The notes under the pieces are model-generated. The model was given only the letters and a program-made list of their open reading frames with translations, made no database searches and was not told the origin of the DNA. This document shows positions 42,291 through 50,686 of a DNA stretch of 50,876 bases, piece by piece. Each line of letters starts with the position of its first letter. Position 1 is the first letter of the stretch. The position numbers and the translations under genes were made by a program. The stretch is from Phascolarctobacterium succinatutens CAG:287 (GTDB lineage: Bacteria > Bacillota > Negativicutes > Acidaminococcales > Acidaminococcaceae), in contig NZ_FR892806.1 of NCBI RefSeq assembly GCF_000434895.1, positions 1-50,876 of the forward strand, in the 5' to 3' direction.

Positions 42291-42322
42291 TTAGGACGCC
42301 GGCAAATAAATATGCGTCCTAA
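42291..42322 (+). other. Hairpin between the deacetylase gene and rdgB
   Basis: TTAGGACGC (42291-42299) and GCGTCCTAA (42314-42322) form a perfect 9-bp stem with a 14-base loop, without a T tract. It may be an mRNA stability element or a weak terminator. Confidence 0.5.
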
Positions 42323-42343
42323 GCTGAGAATCGAGGTTAAATA

Positions 42344-42937
42344 ATGATTAATGAATTGGTTGTAGCTACCCATAATCAGGGCAAGGTGGAAGAGTTTAAA
42401 ACTTTAATGAAGGATTTGCCGATTGATATCAAATATCTGGCAGATTTTGACGCAGTGGAAGCGCCGGCGGAAACAGGCCGTACCTTTGCTGCCAATGCCC
42501 GCCAAAAGGCTACCTATTATGCAAAGAAGCTGGGCAAGCCCTGTATTGCCGATGACTCCGGCCTGGAGGTGCTGGCGCTGGACGGTGCTCCCGGTGTGCG
42601 CAGTGCGCGCTATGCTGGCGAAAAGGCCAGCGACGAGGATAACAATAATCTGCTGCTGCACAACATGAAGTTTCAGGTTAAGCGTACCTGCCGCTTCCGC
42701 TGTGCACTGTGCGTAGCACAGCCCGACGGCAAGGTGCTCAATGAGGTAGACGGCATCTGCGACGGTATGCTGCTGCATGAGCCTTTAGGTGAAAACGGCT
42801 TCGGCTACGACCCGCTGTTCTGGTCCACCGAGCTGCACAAGGGTATGGCAGAGGCTACCATGCAGGAGAAAAACAAAATCAGCCATCGCGGTAAGGCAAT
42901 CCGTAAGCTGGTTGCTATCTGGAGCAAAAAGAAATGA
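42344..42937 (+). CDS. rdgB: XTP/dITP diphosphatase (RdgB/HAM1 family)
   Basis: This 197-residue house-cleaning enzyme hydrolyses non-canonical purine nucleotides (XTP, dITP, ITP) to monophosphates. The start VVATHNQGKVEEFK, the ADDSGLEVLALDGAPGVRSARYAG block, FGYDPLFW and the C-terminal ISHRGKAIRKL are all diagnostic. Its 3' end overlaps the phosphodiesterase gene by 4 bases, a pairing common in Firmicutes. Confidence 0.96.
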   Translation: MINELVVATHNQGKVEEFKTLMKDLPIDIKYLADFDAVEAPAETGRTFAANARQKATYYAKKLGKPCIADDSGLEVLALDGAPGVRSARYAGEKASDEDNNNLLLHNMKFQVKRTCRFRCALCVAQPDGKVLNEVDGICDGMLLHEPLGENGFGYDPLFWSTELHKGMAEATMQEKNKISHRGKAIRKLVAIWSKKK

Positions 42938-43413
42938 GAATAGGCATTACGGGTGATACGCATGGCAGCGCGCAAGCGATTCGCCGCATTCTGCAGCGGA
43001 CACCGCCTATCGAGCTGTGGCTGCATACAGGCGATTATGCGGCCGACGCCAACCGCCTGCATGATGCGACAGGCATCAAAACAGTGCGTGTGCGCGGCAA
43101 CTGCGATTTATTGGATGATGGCAGTAAATTTGATGAGTACCTGGAAATAGAAGGCTATAAAATCTGGCTGACGCACGGACACAGATATATAGAAAGAAAT
43201 GTGCAGGCTGATTTGGGCTATTGGGCCAAGCAGCTGGGGCAGGATATTGTGGTATTCGGTCATACGCATGTGCCGATGGCAGAGTATTATGCGGAAACGC
43301 TGCTGGTGAACCCCGGCAGTCCGTCCCGCCCCCGCGGCGGCTCGGAGCCTTGCTTTGCGGTGCTTACACTGCAGGCGGGGCAGACGCCGCAGGTGGAATT
43401 CTTCAAGGTGTGA
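42934..43413 (+). CDS. yfcE: YfcE/MJ0936-type metallophosphoesterase
   Basis: This 159-residue calcineurin-like phosphodiesterase has the metal-site motifs GDTHG near the N-terminus, HTGDYA, RGNCD, LTHGHRY and FGHTHVP, followed by LLVNPGSPSRPRGG. Such enzymes hydrolyse phosphodiesters in vitro; the cellular substrate is not known. The ATG overlaps the rdgB stop. No terminator is evident in the next 190 bases, which contain the promoter of the malic enzyme gene. Confidence 0.94.
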   Translation: MRIGITGDTHGSAQAIRRILQRTPPIELWLHTGDYAADANRLHDATGIKTVRVRGNCDLLDDGSKFDEYLEIEGYKIWLTHGHRYIERNVQADLGYWAKQLGQDIVVFGHTHVPMAEYYAETLLVNPGSPSRPRGGSEPCFAVLTLQAGQTPQVEFFKV

Positions 43414-43496
43414 GTCTTTGGTTAAGAAAATTTTGCACAGTAAGCAAAAATCTTTTGACAATTACTCGAAATGATATAGTTTACACGGAAAATATC

Positions 43497-43525
43497 TTGC
43501 AAAACAGGGTAGTTTAATATACAAT
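43497..43525 (+). promoter_or_regulatory. Promoter of the malic enzyme-fumarase operon
   Basis: TTGCAA (43497-43502) and TACAAT (43520-43525) have a 17-bp spacer, 76 bp before the start codon. A TTGACA at 43455 lacks a -10 at correct spacing. Confidence 0.62.
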
Positions 43526-43601
43526 AAGTGTATACTATTTATCGGACGGAGCTAATGATTTTTTAGACAGCTTACGTCGGGAAATCTTGGGAGGAAAAAA
43601 G

Positions 43602-44834
43602 ATGACAATGACTCTGCGTGAAGAAGCTCTTAAATTACATATGGATAATAACGGCAAAATTGCTGTAGTAAGCAAGGTGCCTATTGCAACCCGCCATGAT
43701 TTGGCTATTGCCTATACCCCGGGTGTAGCTGAACCCTGTAAGGATATCAAAGAGGACAAAAACCTCTCCTTCGAATATACCTGCCGCGGCAACATGGTTG
43801 CTATTATTACCGACGGTACCCGTGTACTCGGCTTGGGCGACATCGGTCCCGAGGCTGCTATGCCGGTAATGGAAGGCAAGGCTGCACTGTTCAAAACCTT
43901 CGGTGATGTTGACGCTGTGCCTGTTTGCCTCGATACCAAGGATCCGGACGAATTCATTCGCACCGTTAAGCTGCTGCAGCCTAACTATGCAGGTGTTAAC
44001 CTGGAGGATATTTCCTCTCCCAAATGCTATGATATCGAAGATAAGCTGAAAGAAATCTGCGATATTCCTGTATTCCACGATGACCAGCATGGTACCGCTA
44101 TTGCATGCCTGTCTGCTGTACTGGGCGCACTGCGCTTTGTTAAAAAAGACATTGCTACCGCTAAATTCGTTGTCAACGGCTGCGGTGCTGCCGGCAGTGC
44201 TATCGGCCGTCTACTGGTAAACATGGGCGCACAAAACGTAATCATGGTTGACCGCTTCGGCGCTCTGTATGAAGGCATTGACGCTAAGCTGGATCGCATC
44301 CAGAGCTATCTGGCTACCGTAACCAATAAAGAGCATAAGCAGGGTACTCTTGCTGATGTTGCCAAGGGTGCGGACGTTATGATCGGTGCTTCCGCTCCGA
44401 ACGTATTCACTAAAGAAATTATGCAGAGCATGGCTGACAAGGCTATTGTTTTTGCTCTGGCTAACCCTGTTCCGGAAACCAGCTATGATGCTGCCAAGGA
44501 AGCAGGCGTTGCAGTTGCGGGCACCGGCCGCAGCGACAGACCGAACCAGGTTAACAACGTAACCGTATTCCCGGGCGTATTCCGCGGTGCTATTGATGTA
44601 CGCGCACGCGCTATTACCGAGGACATGAAGGTTGCCGCTGTTTATGCTATTGCAGATTTGATTGACGAAAAAGACCTGCGTGAGGACTATGTAGTACCGG
44701 ACGCTTTTGACCCGCGTGTTGCTCCTGCGGTTGCTGCCGCTGTAGCTAAGGTTGCTATTGAAAAGGGCCTGGCACGCAAAATTGTAGATCCTGAGGTTGT
44801 AAGAGCCAATACTGCTAAACGCATCGGCCGTTAA
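43602..44834 (+). CDS. Malic enzyme (NAD(P)-dependent malate dehydrogenase, decarboxylating)
   Basis: This 410-residue enzyme converts malate to pyruvate and CO2. The N-terminal domain has YTPGVAEPCKDI and ITDGTRVLGLGDIGPEAAMPVMEGKA; the metal-binding EDISSPKCYDIE and HDDQHGTAI follow; the NAD-binding domain starts FVVNGCGAAGSAIG. This is the short bacterial form without a phosphotransacetylase domain. ATG 43602 lies 7 bases after GGGAGG; a TTG at 43587 overlaps that site. Together with the two fumarase subunits downstream it links fumarate, malate and pyruvate. Confidence 0.96.
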   Translation: MTMTLREEALKLHMDNNGKIAVVSKVPIATRHDLAIAYTPGVAEPCKDIKEDKNLSFEYTCRGNMVAIITDGTRVLGLGDIGPEAAMPVMEGKAALFKTFGDVDAVPVCLDTKDPDEFIRTVKLLQPNYAGVNLEDISSPKCYDIEDKLKEICDIPVFHDDQHGTAIACLSAVLGALRFVKKDIATAKFVVNGCGAAGSAIGRLLVNMGAQNVIMVDRFGALYEGIDAKLDRIQSYLATVTNKEHKQGTLADVAKGADVMIGASAPNVFTKEIMQSMADKAIVFALANPVPETSYDAAKEAGVAVAGTGRSDRPNQVNNVTVFPGVFRGAIDVRARAITEDMKVAAVYAIADLIDEKDLREDYVVPDAFDPRVAPAVAAAVAKVAIEKGLARKIVDPEVVRANTAKRIGR

Positions 44835-44892
44835 GCCGCAGTATACAAATATTATTCTCACAATGACGATGTGAGCTTAGGAGGATGAAAAC

Positions 44893-45738
44893 ATGAGAGA
44901 AATAAAGGTTAGTGAAGTCACTGATGTTATTGCCAAGCTGTGCATGGATTCCTGCTACTATCTCCCGCAGGAGATGATGGACAAGATCAGAAATGCCGCT
45001 GTTGAAGAAGAATCTCCTTTGGGCAGGGAAATCCTTGCTACCTTGATTGAGAACTTCGAGCTGGCTAAGAAAAAAGCTGTTCCTCTGTGTCAGGATACCG
45101 GTCTGACCGTTGTATTTCTGGAAATCGGCCAGGAAGTGCATTTCGTTGACGGCGATTTGTACACTGCCATTCATGCAGGCGTAGCAAAGGGCTACACTGA
45201 AGGCTATCTGCGTAAATCCTCTGTAGGCGACCCGGTATTTGATCGTAAAAATTCCGGTGATAATACTCCGGCAATCATCCACACCAAGATTGTTCCCGGT
45301 GAAAAGGTTAAAATTATCGTTTGCCCCAAAGGCTGCGGCAGCGAAAACATGGGCGCTTTGAAGATGCTGAAGCCGGCAGACGGTGTTGAAGGCATCAAAA
45401 AATTTGTTGTTGATACCGTGCGTGCTGCAGGCCCGAACCCCTGCCCGCCGATTACCGTCGGCGTAGGCATCGGTGGCAACATGGAGCGCGCCGCTATTCT
45501 GGCTAAATACGCGCTGACCCGTACCGTAGGCGAACACAACAAGGATGAGCGCTATGCGGCACTGGAGGACGAGCTGCTGGAGCTGGTAAACAAGACCGGT
45601 GTAGGTCCTTCCGGCTTGGGCGGCAGCACTACCGCTCTGGCTGTAAATGTTGAATTTACCCATACCCATATCGGCGGTATGCCCTGTGCTGTAAACCTGA
45701 ACTGCCACCAGGCACGCAAGGCTGAAGCAGAAATTTAA
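44893..45738 (+). CDS. Class I fumarate hydratase, alpha subunit (Fe-S hydro-lyase)
   Basis: This 281-residue oxygen-sensitive subunit carries the 4Fe-4S cluster. Candidate cluster cysteines are Cys 66 in VPLCQDTG, Cys 148 in CPKGCGSENMGAL and Cys 184 in NPCPPITVGVGIGG. The two-subunit arrangement is shared by fumarase and L-tartrate dehydratase; the neighbouring malic enzyme favours fumarase. It reversibly hydrates fumarate to malate. GAGGATG precedes the start, and the beta subunit follows after 15 bases. Confidence 0.95.
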   Translation: MREIKVSEVTDVIAKLCMDSCYYLPQEMMDKIRNAAVEEESPLGREILATLIENFELAKKKAVPLCQDTGLTVVFLEIGQEVHFVDGDLYTAIHAGVAKGYTEGYLRKSSVGDPVFDRKNSGDNTPAIIHTKIVPGEKVKIIVCPKGCGSENMGALKMLKPADGVEGIKKFVVDTVRAAGPNPCPPITVGVGIGGNMERAAILAKYALTRTVGEHNKDERYAALEDELLELVNKTGVGPSGLGGSTTALAVNVEFTHTHIGGMPCAVNLNCHQARKAEAEI

Positions 45739-45753
45739 AGGAGGCGCCTGAAG

Positions 45754-46320
45754 ATGAGTGAAGAAGCTGTAATCAAATATATTAATGCTCCGCTGACCGA
45801 AGAAACTGTCAAAGACCTGCATGCAGGCGACGTTGTACGCATCAGCGGTTATATCTACACTGCACGCGACGCTGCTCACAAGCGTTTGTATGAAGCGCTG
45901 GAGCGCGGCGAAAAGCTGCCTTTGGACCTGACCAATAATGTTATTTATTACGTTGGTCCTACTCCTGCCAAACCGGGCGAGGTTGTCGGCAGTGCCGGCC
46001 CCACCACCAGCGGCCGTATGGACAAATACACTCCGACTATGATTGAGCAGGGCATGCGCGGCATGATCGGCAAAGGTCTGCGCAGCCAGGAGGTTATTGA
46101 TGCCTGCGCGAAGCATGGCGCTGTTTATTTCGTTGCTGTCGGCGGTGCTGCTGCTGTTATCACCCAATCCATCAAGAGCGAAACCATGATTGCTTACGAG
46201 GACCTTGGACCGGAGGCTATCCGCAGATACGAGGTTAAGGATTTCCCGGCTATCGTCTGCATCGACAGCGAGGGTAATGACTTCTATAAAGTTGGTATTG
46301 CCAAATATAAAAAAGAGTAA
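45754..46320 (+). CDS. Class I fumarate hydratase, beta subunit
   Basis: This 188-residue subunit supplies the substrate-binding half: YYVGPTPAKPGEVVGSAGPTTSGRMDKYTPTMIEQG is the family signature, and GGAAAVITQSIKS and DLGPEAIRRYEVKDFPAIV complete the fold. AGGAGG lies 12 bases upstream. With the alpha subunit it forms the active hydratase. A strong terminator follows, so the operon is malic enzyme, alpha, beta. Confidence 0.95.
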   Translation: MSEEAVIKYINAPLTEETVKDLHAGDVVRISGYIYTARDAAHKRLYEALERGEKLPLDLTNNVIYYVGPTPAKPGEVVGSAGPTTSGRMDKYTPTMIEQGMRGMIGKGLRSQEVIDACAKHGAVYFVAVGGAAAVITQSIKSETMIAYEDLGPEAIRRYEVKDFPAIVCIDSEGNDFYKVGIAKYKKE

Positions 46321-46332
46321 CATTGTTAACAG

Positions 46333-46367
46333 ATTAAGGGCAGGATTTTCTGCCCTTAATTTTTTTT
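46333..46367 (+). terminator. Terminator after the fumarase genes
   Basis: An 11-bp perfect stem (ATTAAGGGCAG at 46333-46343, CTGCCCTTAAT at 46350-46360), loop GATTTT, is followed by a run of T. Confidence 0.95.
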
Positions 46368-46377
46368 GCGATTAATG

Positions 46378-46406
46378 TTGACAAAGACACTAGGATAATA
46401 TATTAT
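46378..46406 (+). promoter_or_regulatory. Promoter of the SAM-riboswitch/metQ transcript
   Basis: TTGACA (46378-46383) and TATTAT (46401-46406) have an exact 17-bp spacer, just before the riboswitch. Confidence 0.82.
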
Positions 46407-46423
46407 TACTCACATCTTAATAA

Positions 46424-46563
46424 CACGCTCTTATCAAGAGTGGCGGAGGGAACAGGCCCGATGATGCCCGGCAACCAGACGAAGGTTATGGTGCTACATC
46501 CTGCAAGTGTAATCTTGAAAGATGAGAGGAAGACCGGCTCCTTCCTCAGAAGGAGTTTTTTTC
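46424..46563 (+). promoter_or_regulatory. SAM-I (S-box) riboswitch
   Basis: The aptamer has the conserved P1/P2 start CTCTTATCAAGAGTGGCGGA, then GGGAACAGGCCCGATGATGC and CCGGCAACC, with the later ATGGTGCTACATCCTGC and the 3' P1 strand (AGATGAGAGGA). It ends in a terminator stem CTCCTT (46538-46543) and AAGGAG (46550-46555) followed by eight T. High SAM is expected to stop transcription before metQ; low SAM allows it. The placement ahead of a methionine-binding lipoprotein agrees. Confidence 0.95.
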
Positions 46564-46614
46564 TTAGGCGGATGTTTTGCAAGACGTGTTGGATAAAGAA
46601 AGGATGTAAAAAAG

Positions 46615-47436
46615 ATGAAAAAATTATTAGTTGCATTACTGGCATTAGTGAGCCTTGCAGTTGTTGCTGCAGGCTGCGGCGGCGGAGACAAAAAGGCAGA
46701 CAACGGTGCCGACAAAAAGGTTACCTTGAAGGTTGGCGCTACCGCTGTACCGCACGCTGAAATCTTGAACCAGATCAAAGGCACCCTGGCTAAAGAGGGC
46801 GTAGACCTGCAGATTATCGAATTCAGCGATTATGTTAAACCGAACCTGGCTTTGAACGATAAGGAGCTGGATGCCAACTTCTTCCAGCATGAGCCTTATC
46901 TGGATACCTTCGTTTCCGAGCGCAAGATGAATCTTGTATCCGCAGGCAAGGTGCATATCGAGCCGATGGGTATTTATTCCAAGAAAATCAAATCCCTGAA
47001 TGATATTCCCGAAGGCGCAAAAATCGCTATTCCTAACGACCCGTCCAACGGCGGCCGTGCGCTGGCTCTGCTGCAAAGCGCTAAGCTGCTGAAGCTGAAG
47101 GATGGCGTTGGCGTTAAGGCTACCGTAGGCGATATCGTTGGCAATGACAAGAAGCTGAAGATTGTGGAAATCGAAGCTGCTCTGCTGCCGCGTTCCATGG
47201 ATGATACCGATTTGTCCGTTATCAACTCCAACTTCGCTATGGAAGCTAAGCTGAATCCGGTGAAGGATTCTCTGTTCACCGAGCCTAAGGAATCTCCGTA
47301 TGCTAACATCGTAGCTGTCCGCAAGGGTGACGAAAACCGTCCGGAAATCCAGAAGCTGATGAATGCTCTGCGTTCTCCCGAGGTTAAGAAGTTCATTGAC
47401 GAAAAATACAAAGGCGCTGTTGTTGCAGCGTTCTAA
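46615..47436 (+). CDS. metQ: MetQ-type methionine-binding lipoprotein, without metN/metI beside it
   Basis: This 273-residue lipoprotein (lipobox VAAGC, Cys 21) is a NlpA/MetQ family binding protein: LKVGATAVPHAEILNQIK, SDYVKPNLALNDKELDANFFQHEPYLD and KIAIPNDPSNGGRALALLQSAKLL are diagnostic. It delivers methionine to the MetNI ABC transporter. Here it stands alone, with a SAM riboswitch upstream and a terminator directly after; metN and metI are not in the window, so it must work with a transporter encoded elsewhere. GAAAGGA lies 10 bases before the ATG. Confidence 0.95.
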   Translation: MKKLLVALLALVSLAVVAAGCGGGDKKADNGADKKVTLKVGATAVPHAEILNQIKGTLAKEGVDLQIIEFSDYVKPNLALNDKELDANFFQHEPYLDTFVSERKMNLVSAGKVHIEPMGIYSKKIKSLNDIPEGAKIAIPNDPSNGGRALALLQSAKLLKLKDGVGVKATVGDIVGNDKKLKIVEIEAALLPRSMDDTDLSVINSNFAMEAKLNPVKDSLFTEPKESPYANIVAVRKGDENRPEIQKLMNALRSPEVKKFIDEKYKGAVVAAF

Positions 47437-47449
47437 GCAAAGCAAAACT

Positions 47450-47482
47450 GCTGTCGCATGTCAAAGTGCGACAGCTTTTTTA
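47450..47482 (+). terminator. Terminator after metQ
   Basis: A 9-bp perfect stem (GCTGTCGCA at 47450-47458, TGCGACAGC at 47467-47475) is followed by six T. Confidence 0.93.
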
Positions 47483-47588
47483 TATAGCAAAATTTTGTTG
47501 CCGATGCAGGTGTAATAATGATACAATTATAACAAAGACGGGATGCGTGTAGAACGGTTTACTACTGCGGAAAGGGGGAGCTTAGCAT

Positions 47589-49292
47589 ATGACGGAAGCT
47601 TTAAAACTGCCTGTGGGAATAGAAGATTTTGCGGAAATTCGTCAGGCGGGCTTTTATTATGTTGATAAAACAAAATTCATTGAACAGCTGCTGGACGGCT
47701 GGGGCAAGGTTAATTTGTTTACAAGACCTCGGCGCTTCGGCAAGACGCTGAATATGAGTATGCTGCGCTATTTCTTTGAGATAGGAGCAGATGCTTCGTT
47801 GTTTGACGGCCTGCAGATTGCAAAAAATAAGAAGCTGTGCGAGGAGTATCAGGGAAAATATCCGGTAATTTTTCTTTCCTTTAAGAATGTAGAGGGACTT
47901 ACCTTTGCCGATGCGCAGTATCGTTTGGCAGAGCTGATTGCCGGAGAAGCGGAGCGCTTTGCTTTTTTGGCGCAGAGCGATAAGCTGACGGAAAATGAGC
48001 AAAGCTTATATTGCGGACTGACGGCGGTGCGCGAGGGACGTTATGCGCTGGCAGATGAAGTCCTTGTTTCTGCCTTGCAGCTTTTATCGAAGCTTTTATC
48101 TAAGCATTACGGACAAAAAACGATTATTCTGCTTGATGAGTACGATGTGCCTTTGGATAAGGCCTTTCAGAATGGCTATTATAAGGAAATGGTGTCACTT
48201 ATCCGCGGTATGCTCGGCCAGGCCTTAAAGACTAACGAGTTTCTGCAGTTTGCTGTGTTGACAGGCTGCCTGCGTGTTTCTAAAGAAAGCATTTTTACCG
48301 GCCTGAATAATTTTAAGGTGCTTTCGATTACCGATAACCGTTTTGATGAGCAGTTTGGTTTTACGGATGCTGAGGTGGAGCAGCTTTTGGCGGCTTATAA
48401 TCTGACAGACCATCTTGAGGAAACCAAGGCGTGGTATGACGGCTACCGCTTTGGTGATGCTGATGTTTATTGTCCGTGGGATGTTATCAACCATGTTGAT
48501 GTGCTGCGCAGCAATCCGTCGGCAAAACCACAGGCTTATTGGATAAATACCAGTGGCAATGCTTTGGTGAAGCTCTTCATAGAGATGGCCGATAAATCGA
48601 CGCGTGATGAGCTGGAGCGTCTGGTTGCAGGCGAGGCTATAGAAAAGCATATCCGCTTGGAACTGACCTATGATGAAATAGACAGCAGCATAGATAATCT
48701 TTGGAGCGTGCTTTTTACCACCGGTTATCTTACGCAGAAGGGCGTGACAGAGGATGGCGCGTATAAGCTGGTGATTCCTAATCAGGAGATTCGCGAGGTG
48801 TACAAGCTGCAGATTCAGGAATGGTTTAAAAAGAAGGTTTTTGCCGACACTGAGCAGCTGCAGAGCTTTTGGCAGGCTTTCGCCATGGGTGACAGCGAGG
48901 CGGTAGAGCTGTTTTTGAACAGGACTCTCAGCAATTCCATCAGCGTTTTTGATGCTAAGGGCAGGTATGCGGAAAGAGAAAATTCCTATCACATGCTTTT
49001 GGTAGGGCTGTTGGCAGGAAAGGAAGACTGGCTGGTGCGCTCTAATGTGGAAGCGGGCGAGGGCTTTGCGGATATTATTGTTGAAACAGATGATTTGGAT
49101 GATGGCGTAATCGTAGAGCTGAAGTATGCGCAGACGATGACGGCTATGGAGAAGAACTGTGCGAAGGCGTTGGCGCAGATTCGCGCAAAACGCTACGCAG
49201 ATTATCTGCATAACAATGGCAGAGAAAAAGTTTTGCTTTATGGTATAGCCTTCTGCAAGAAAAGGTGCAGGGTTGTGGCAGAAAAGCTTTAG
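47589..49292 (+). CDS. AAA-ATPase-like / PD-(D/E)XK nuclease family protein (DUF1703 type)
   Basis: This 567-residue protein joins an N-terminal ATPase-like domain (PVGIEDFAEIRQAGFYYVDKT; the P-loop variant TRPRRFGKTLNMSML near residue 45; Walker B-like IILLDEYDVPLD) to a C-terminal PD-(D/E)XK nuclease-like domain (GFADIIVETDDLDDGVIVELKYAQ, where D, E and K fit the metal site). Such proteins occur in many copies in anaerobic gut bacteria and are proposed to be mobile or defence-linked, but their function is unknown. It has its own GGGGGAG ribosome site and is followed by a terminator. Both the P-loop and nuclease residues look intact. Confidence 0.9.
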   Translation: MTEALKLPVGIEDFAEIRQAGFYYVDKTKFIEQLLDGWGKVNLFTRPRRFGKTLNMSMLRYFFEIGADASLFDGLQIAKNKKLCEEYQGKYPVIFLSFKNVEGLTFADAQYRLAELIAGEAERFAFLAQSDKLTENEQSLYCGLTAVREGRYALADEVLVSALQLLSKLLSKHYGQKTIILLDEYDVPLDKAFQNGYYKEMVSLIRGMLGQALKTNEFLQFAVLTGCLRVSKESIFTGLNNFKVLSITDNRFDEQFGFTDAEVEQLLAAYNLTDHLEETKAWYDGYRFGDADVYCPWDVINHVDVLRSNPSAKPQAYWINTSGNALVKLFIEMADKSTRDELERLVAGEAIEKHIRLELTYDEIDSSIDNLWSVLFTTGYLTQKGVTEDGAYKLVIPNQEIREVYKLQIQEWFKKKVFADTEQLQSFWQAFAMGDSEAVELFLNRTLSNSISVFDAKGRYAERENSYHMLLVGLLAGKEDWLVRSNVEAGEGFADIIVETDDLDDGVIVELKYAQTMTAMEKNCAKALAQIRAKRYADYLHNNGREKVLLYGIAFCKKRCRVVAEKL

Positions 49293-49299
49293 ACGGCTT

Positions 49300-49347
49300 G
49301 CAGGCTTGTGGCTTTACCTGATGGTAAGGCCGTGGGCCTGCTTTTTA
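49300..49347 (+). terminator. Terminator after the AAA/PD-(D/E)XK gene
   Basis: GCAGGC (49300-49305) pairs with GCCTGC (49336-49341), and inside it GGCTTTACC pairs with GGTAAGGCC around a TGAT loop; TTTTT follows. Confidence 0.9.
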
Positions 49348-49375
49348 TTTTTTTGACGCATCCGCCTGCAAAATA

Positions 49376-49384
49376 TGCTATACT
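49376..49384 (+). promoter_or_regulatory. Extended -10 promoter of the methyltransferase gene
   Basis: TGCTATACT (49376-49384) is an extended -10 box about 37 bp before the start codon. The nearest TTGACG (49353) is 20 bp away, longer than ideal. Confidence 0.5.
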
Positions 49385-49420
49385 TAAAGAAAAACTAATC
49401 TAAAAATCGTGAGGTAGAAT

Positions 49421-50644
49421 ATGCGTAAATATGCAAAATTTTTCGTAACCCCAAAGGGAGAGCGCGCTGCACGCGGCGGTCATCCCTGGGTGTTCGGTGA
49501 AGAGGTAACTAAAATTGAAGGCGAGTATGCCAACGGTGATTTGGTGGATGTGGTAACGTCTAAGGGCAAATATTTGGGCACCGGTTTTGTGAACGACCAT
49601 TCCAAAATCCGTGTGCGCATTATTTCCACCAATACTAACGACAAGTTTGACGGAGCCTTTTGGGAGCGCCGCCTGCGCTATGCGCTGGATTACCGCCTGA
49701 CGGTTATGGGCGAGCGTGATTTTAACTGCTGCCGTCTGATTTTCGGCGAAGCGGATATGTTCCCCGGCCTGACCGTAGACCGCTATAATGATTTGCTGGT
49801 AACGCAAACCCTGTCCCTGGGTATTGAAATGCGCAAGCAGATGCTGTTTGAGCTGCTGATTAAAATTCTGCGCGAGATGGGACAGGAAATCCGTGGTCTG
49901 TATGAGCGCAATGACGTAAGAATCCGCCTGCTGGAGGGCATGGAGGAGGGCAAGCACTGGTTTGCTACCGATTTGTGCCCCGAGCCCGGCGCTGTGACTA
50001 CCGAGATTGTCGAAAACGGCATCGAATATACGGTTGATGTAGAAAACGGCCAAAAGACAGGCTTCTTCCTCGACCAGAAATATAACCGTCAGGCGATTGC
50101 CAAGATTGCCAAGGGCAAGCATGTGCTGGACTGCTTTACCCACACCGGTTCCTTTGCGCTGAATGCTGCCAAGGGCGGCGCTGCGAGCGTTACCGCGGTT
50201 GATATCAGTGCGGAGGCAGTGCAGATGGCGGAGCATAATGCAGCGATTAACGATTGCTCCGATGTTATGCACGGCCTGCAGGCGAATGTTTTTGATTTGC
50301 TGAGCGATTTGTTCAACAAGCATTCGCGTGAATATGACTTTATTATTCTGGACCCGCCGGCGTTCACCAAATCCGGCAGCACGGTGAAGAATGCGATTCG
50401 CGGCTATAAGGAAATCAACCTGAAGGCGATGAAGCTGTTGCCGCGCGGCGGTTATCTGGCAACCTGCTCCTGCTCGCACTTCATGAAGGAGGAGCTGTTC
50501 GTGAAGATGCTGCAGGACGCTGCGCATGACGCCAATGTTTCTCTGCGTCAGATTGAAGCGCGCCAGCAATCTCCGGACCATCCGATTCTGTGGCAGGTGC
50601 CGGAAACAAATTATCTCAAATTCTATATCTTCCAGGTAGTATAA
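49421..50644 (+). CDS. RlmI-like class I rRNA (cytosine-C5) methyltransferase
   Basis: This 407-residue protein has an N-terminal PUA RNA-binding domain (GERAARGGHPWVFGEEV), a middle RlmI-type linker (FGEADMFPGLTVDRYNDLLVTQ) and a C-terminal SAM-dependent methyltransferase domain with FLDQKYNRQAI, VLDCFTHTGSFALNAAKGGA (motif I), AVDIS, and the catalytic FIILDPPAFTKS. In E. coli RlmI methylates C1962 of 23S rRNA; this protein is its close structural counterpart, but the target base is inferred. A single-gene unit between a terminator and the CoA-transferase gene. Confidence 0.93.
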   Translation: MRKYAKFFVTPKGERAARGGHPWVFGEEVTKIEGEYANGDLVDVVTSKGKYLGTGFVNDHSKIRVRIISTNTNDKFDGAFWERRLRYALDYRLTVMGERDFNCCRLIFGEADMFPGLTVDRYNDLLVTQTLSLGIEMRKQMLFELLIKILREMGQEIRGLYERNDVRIRLLEGMEEGKHWFATDLCPEPGAVTTEIVENGIEYTVDVENGQKTGFFLDQKYNRQAIAKIAKGKHVLDCFTHTGSFALNAAKGGAASVTAVDISAEAVQMAEHNAAINDCSDVMHGLQANVFDLLSDLFNKHSREYDFIILDPPAFTKSGSTVKNAIRGYKEINLKAMKLLPRGGYLATCSCSHFMKEELFVKMLQDAAHDANVSLRQIEARQQSPDHPILWQVPETNYLKFYIFQVV

Positions 50645-50686
50645 AAACTCAGTCTAAAAATATGCTGCTGTTAAGGGGGCGTTATT

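Noticed and set aside
43455..43460. TTGACA as -35 of the malic enzyme promoter
   Set aside because: Its nearest -10-like TATAGT is only 14 bp away; TTGCAA/TACAAT further down has a 17-bp spacer.
44815..46323. 502-codon open frame on the minus strand opposite the malic enzyme end and both fumarase genes
   Set aside because: It spans three separate real genes and their spacers with no start signals of its own; a codon-usage shadow.
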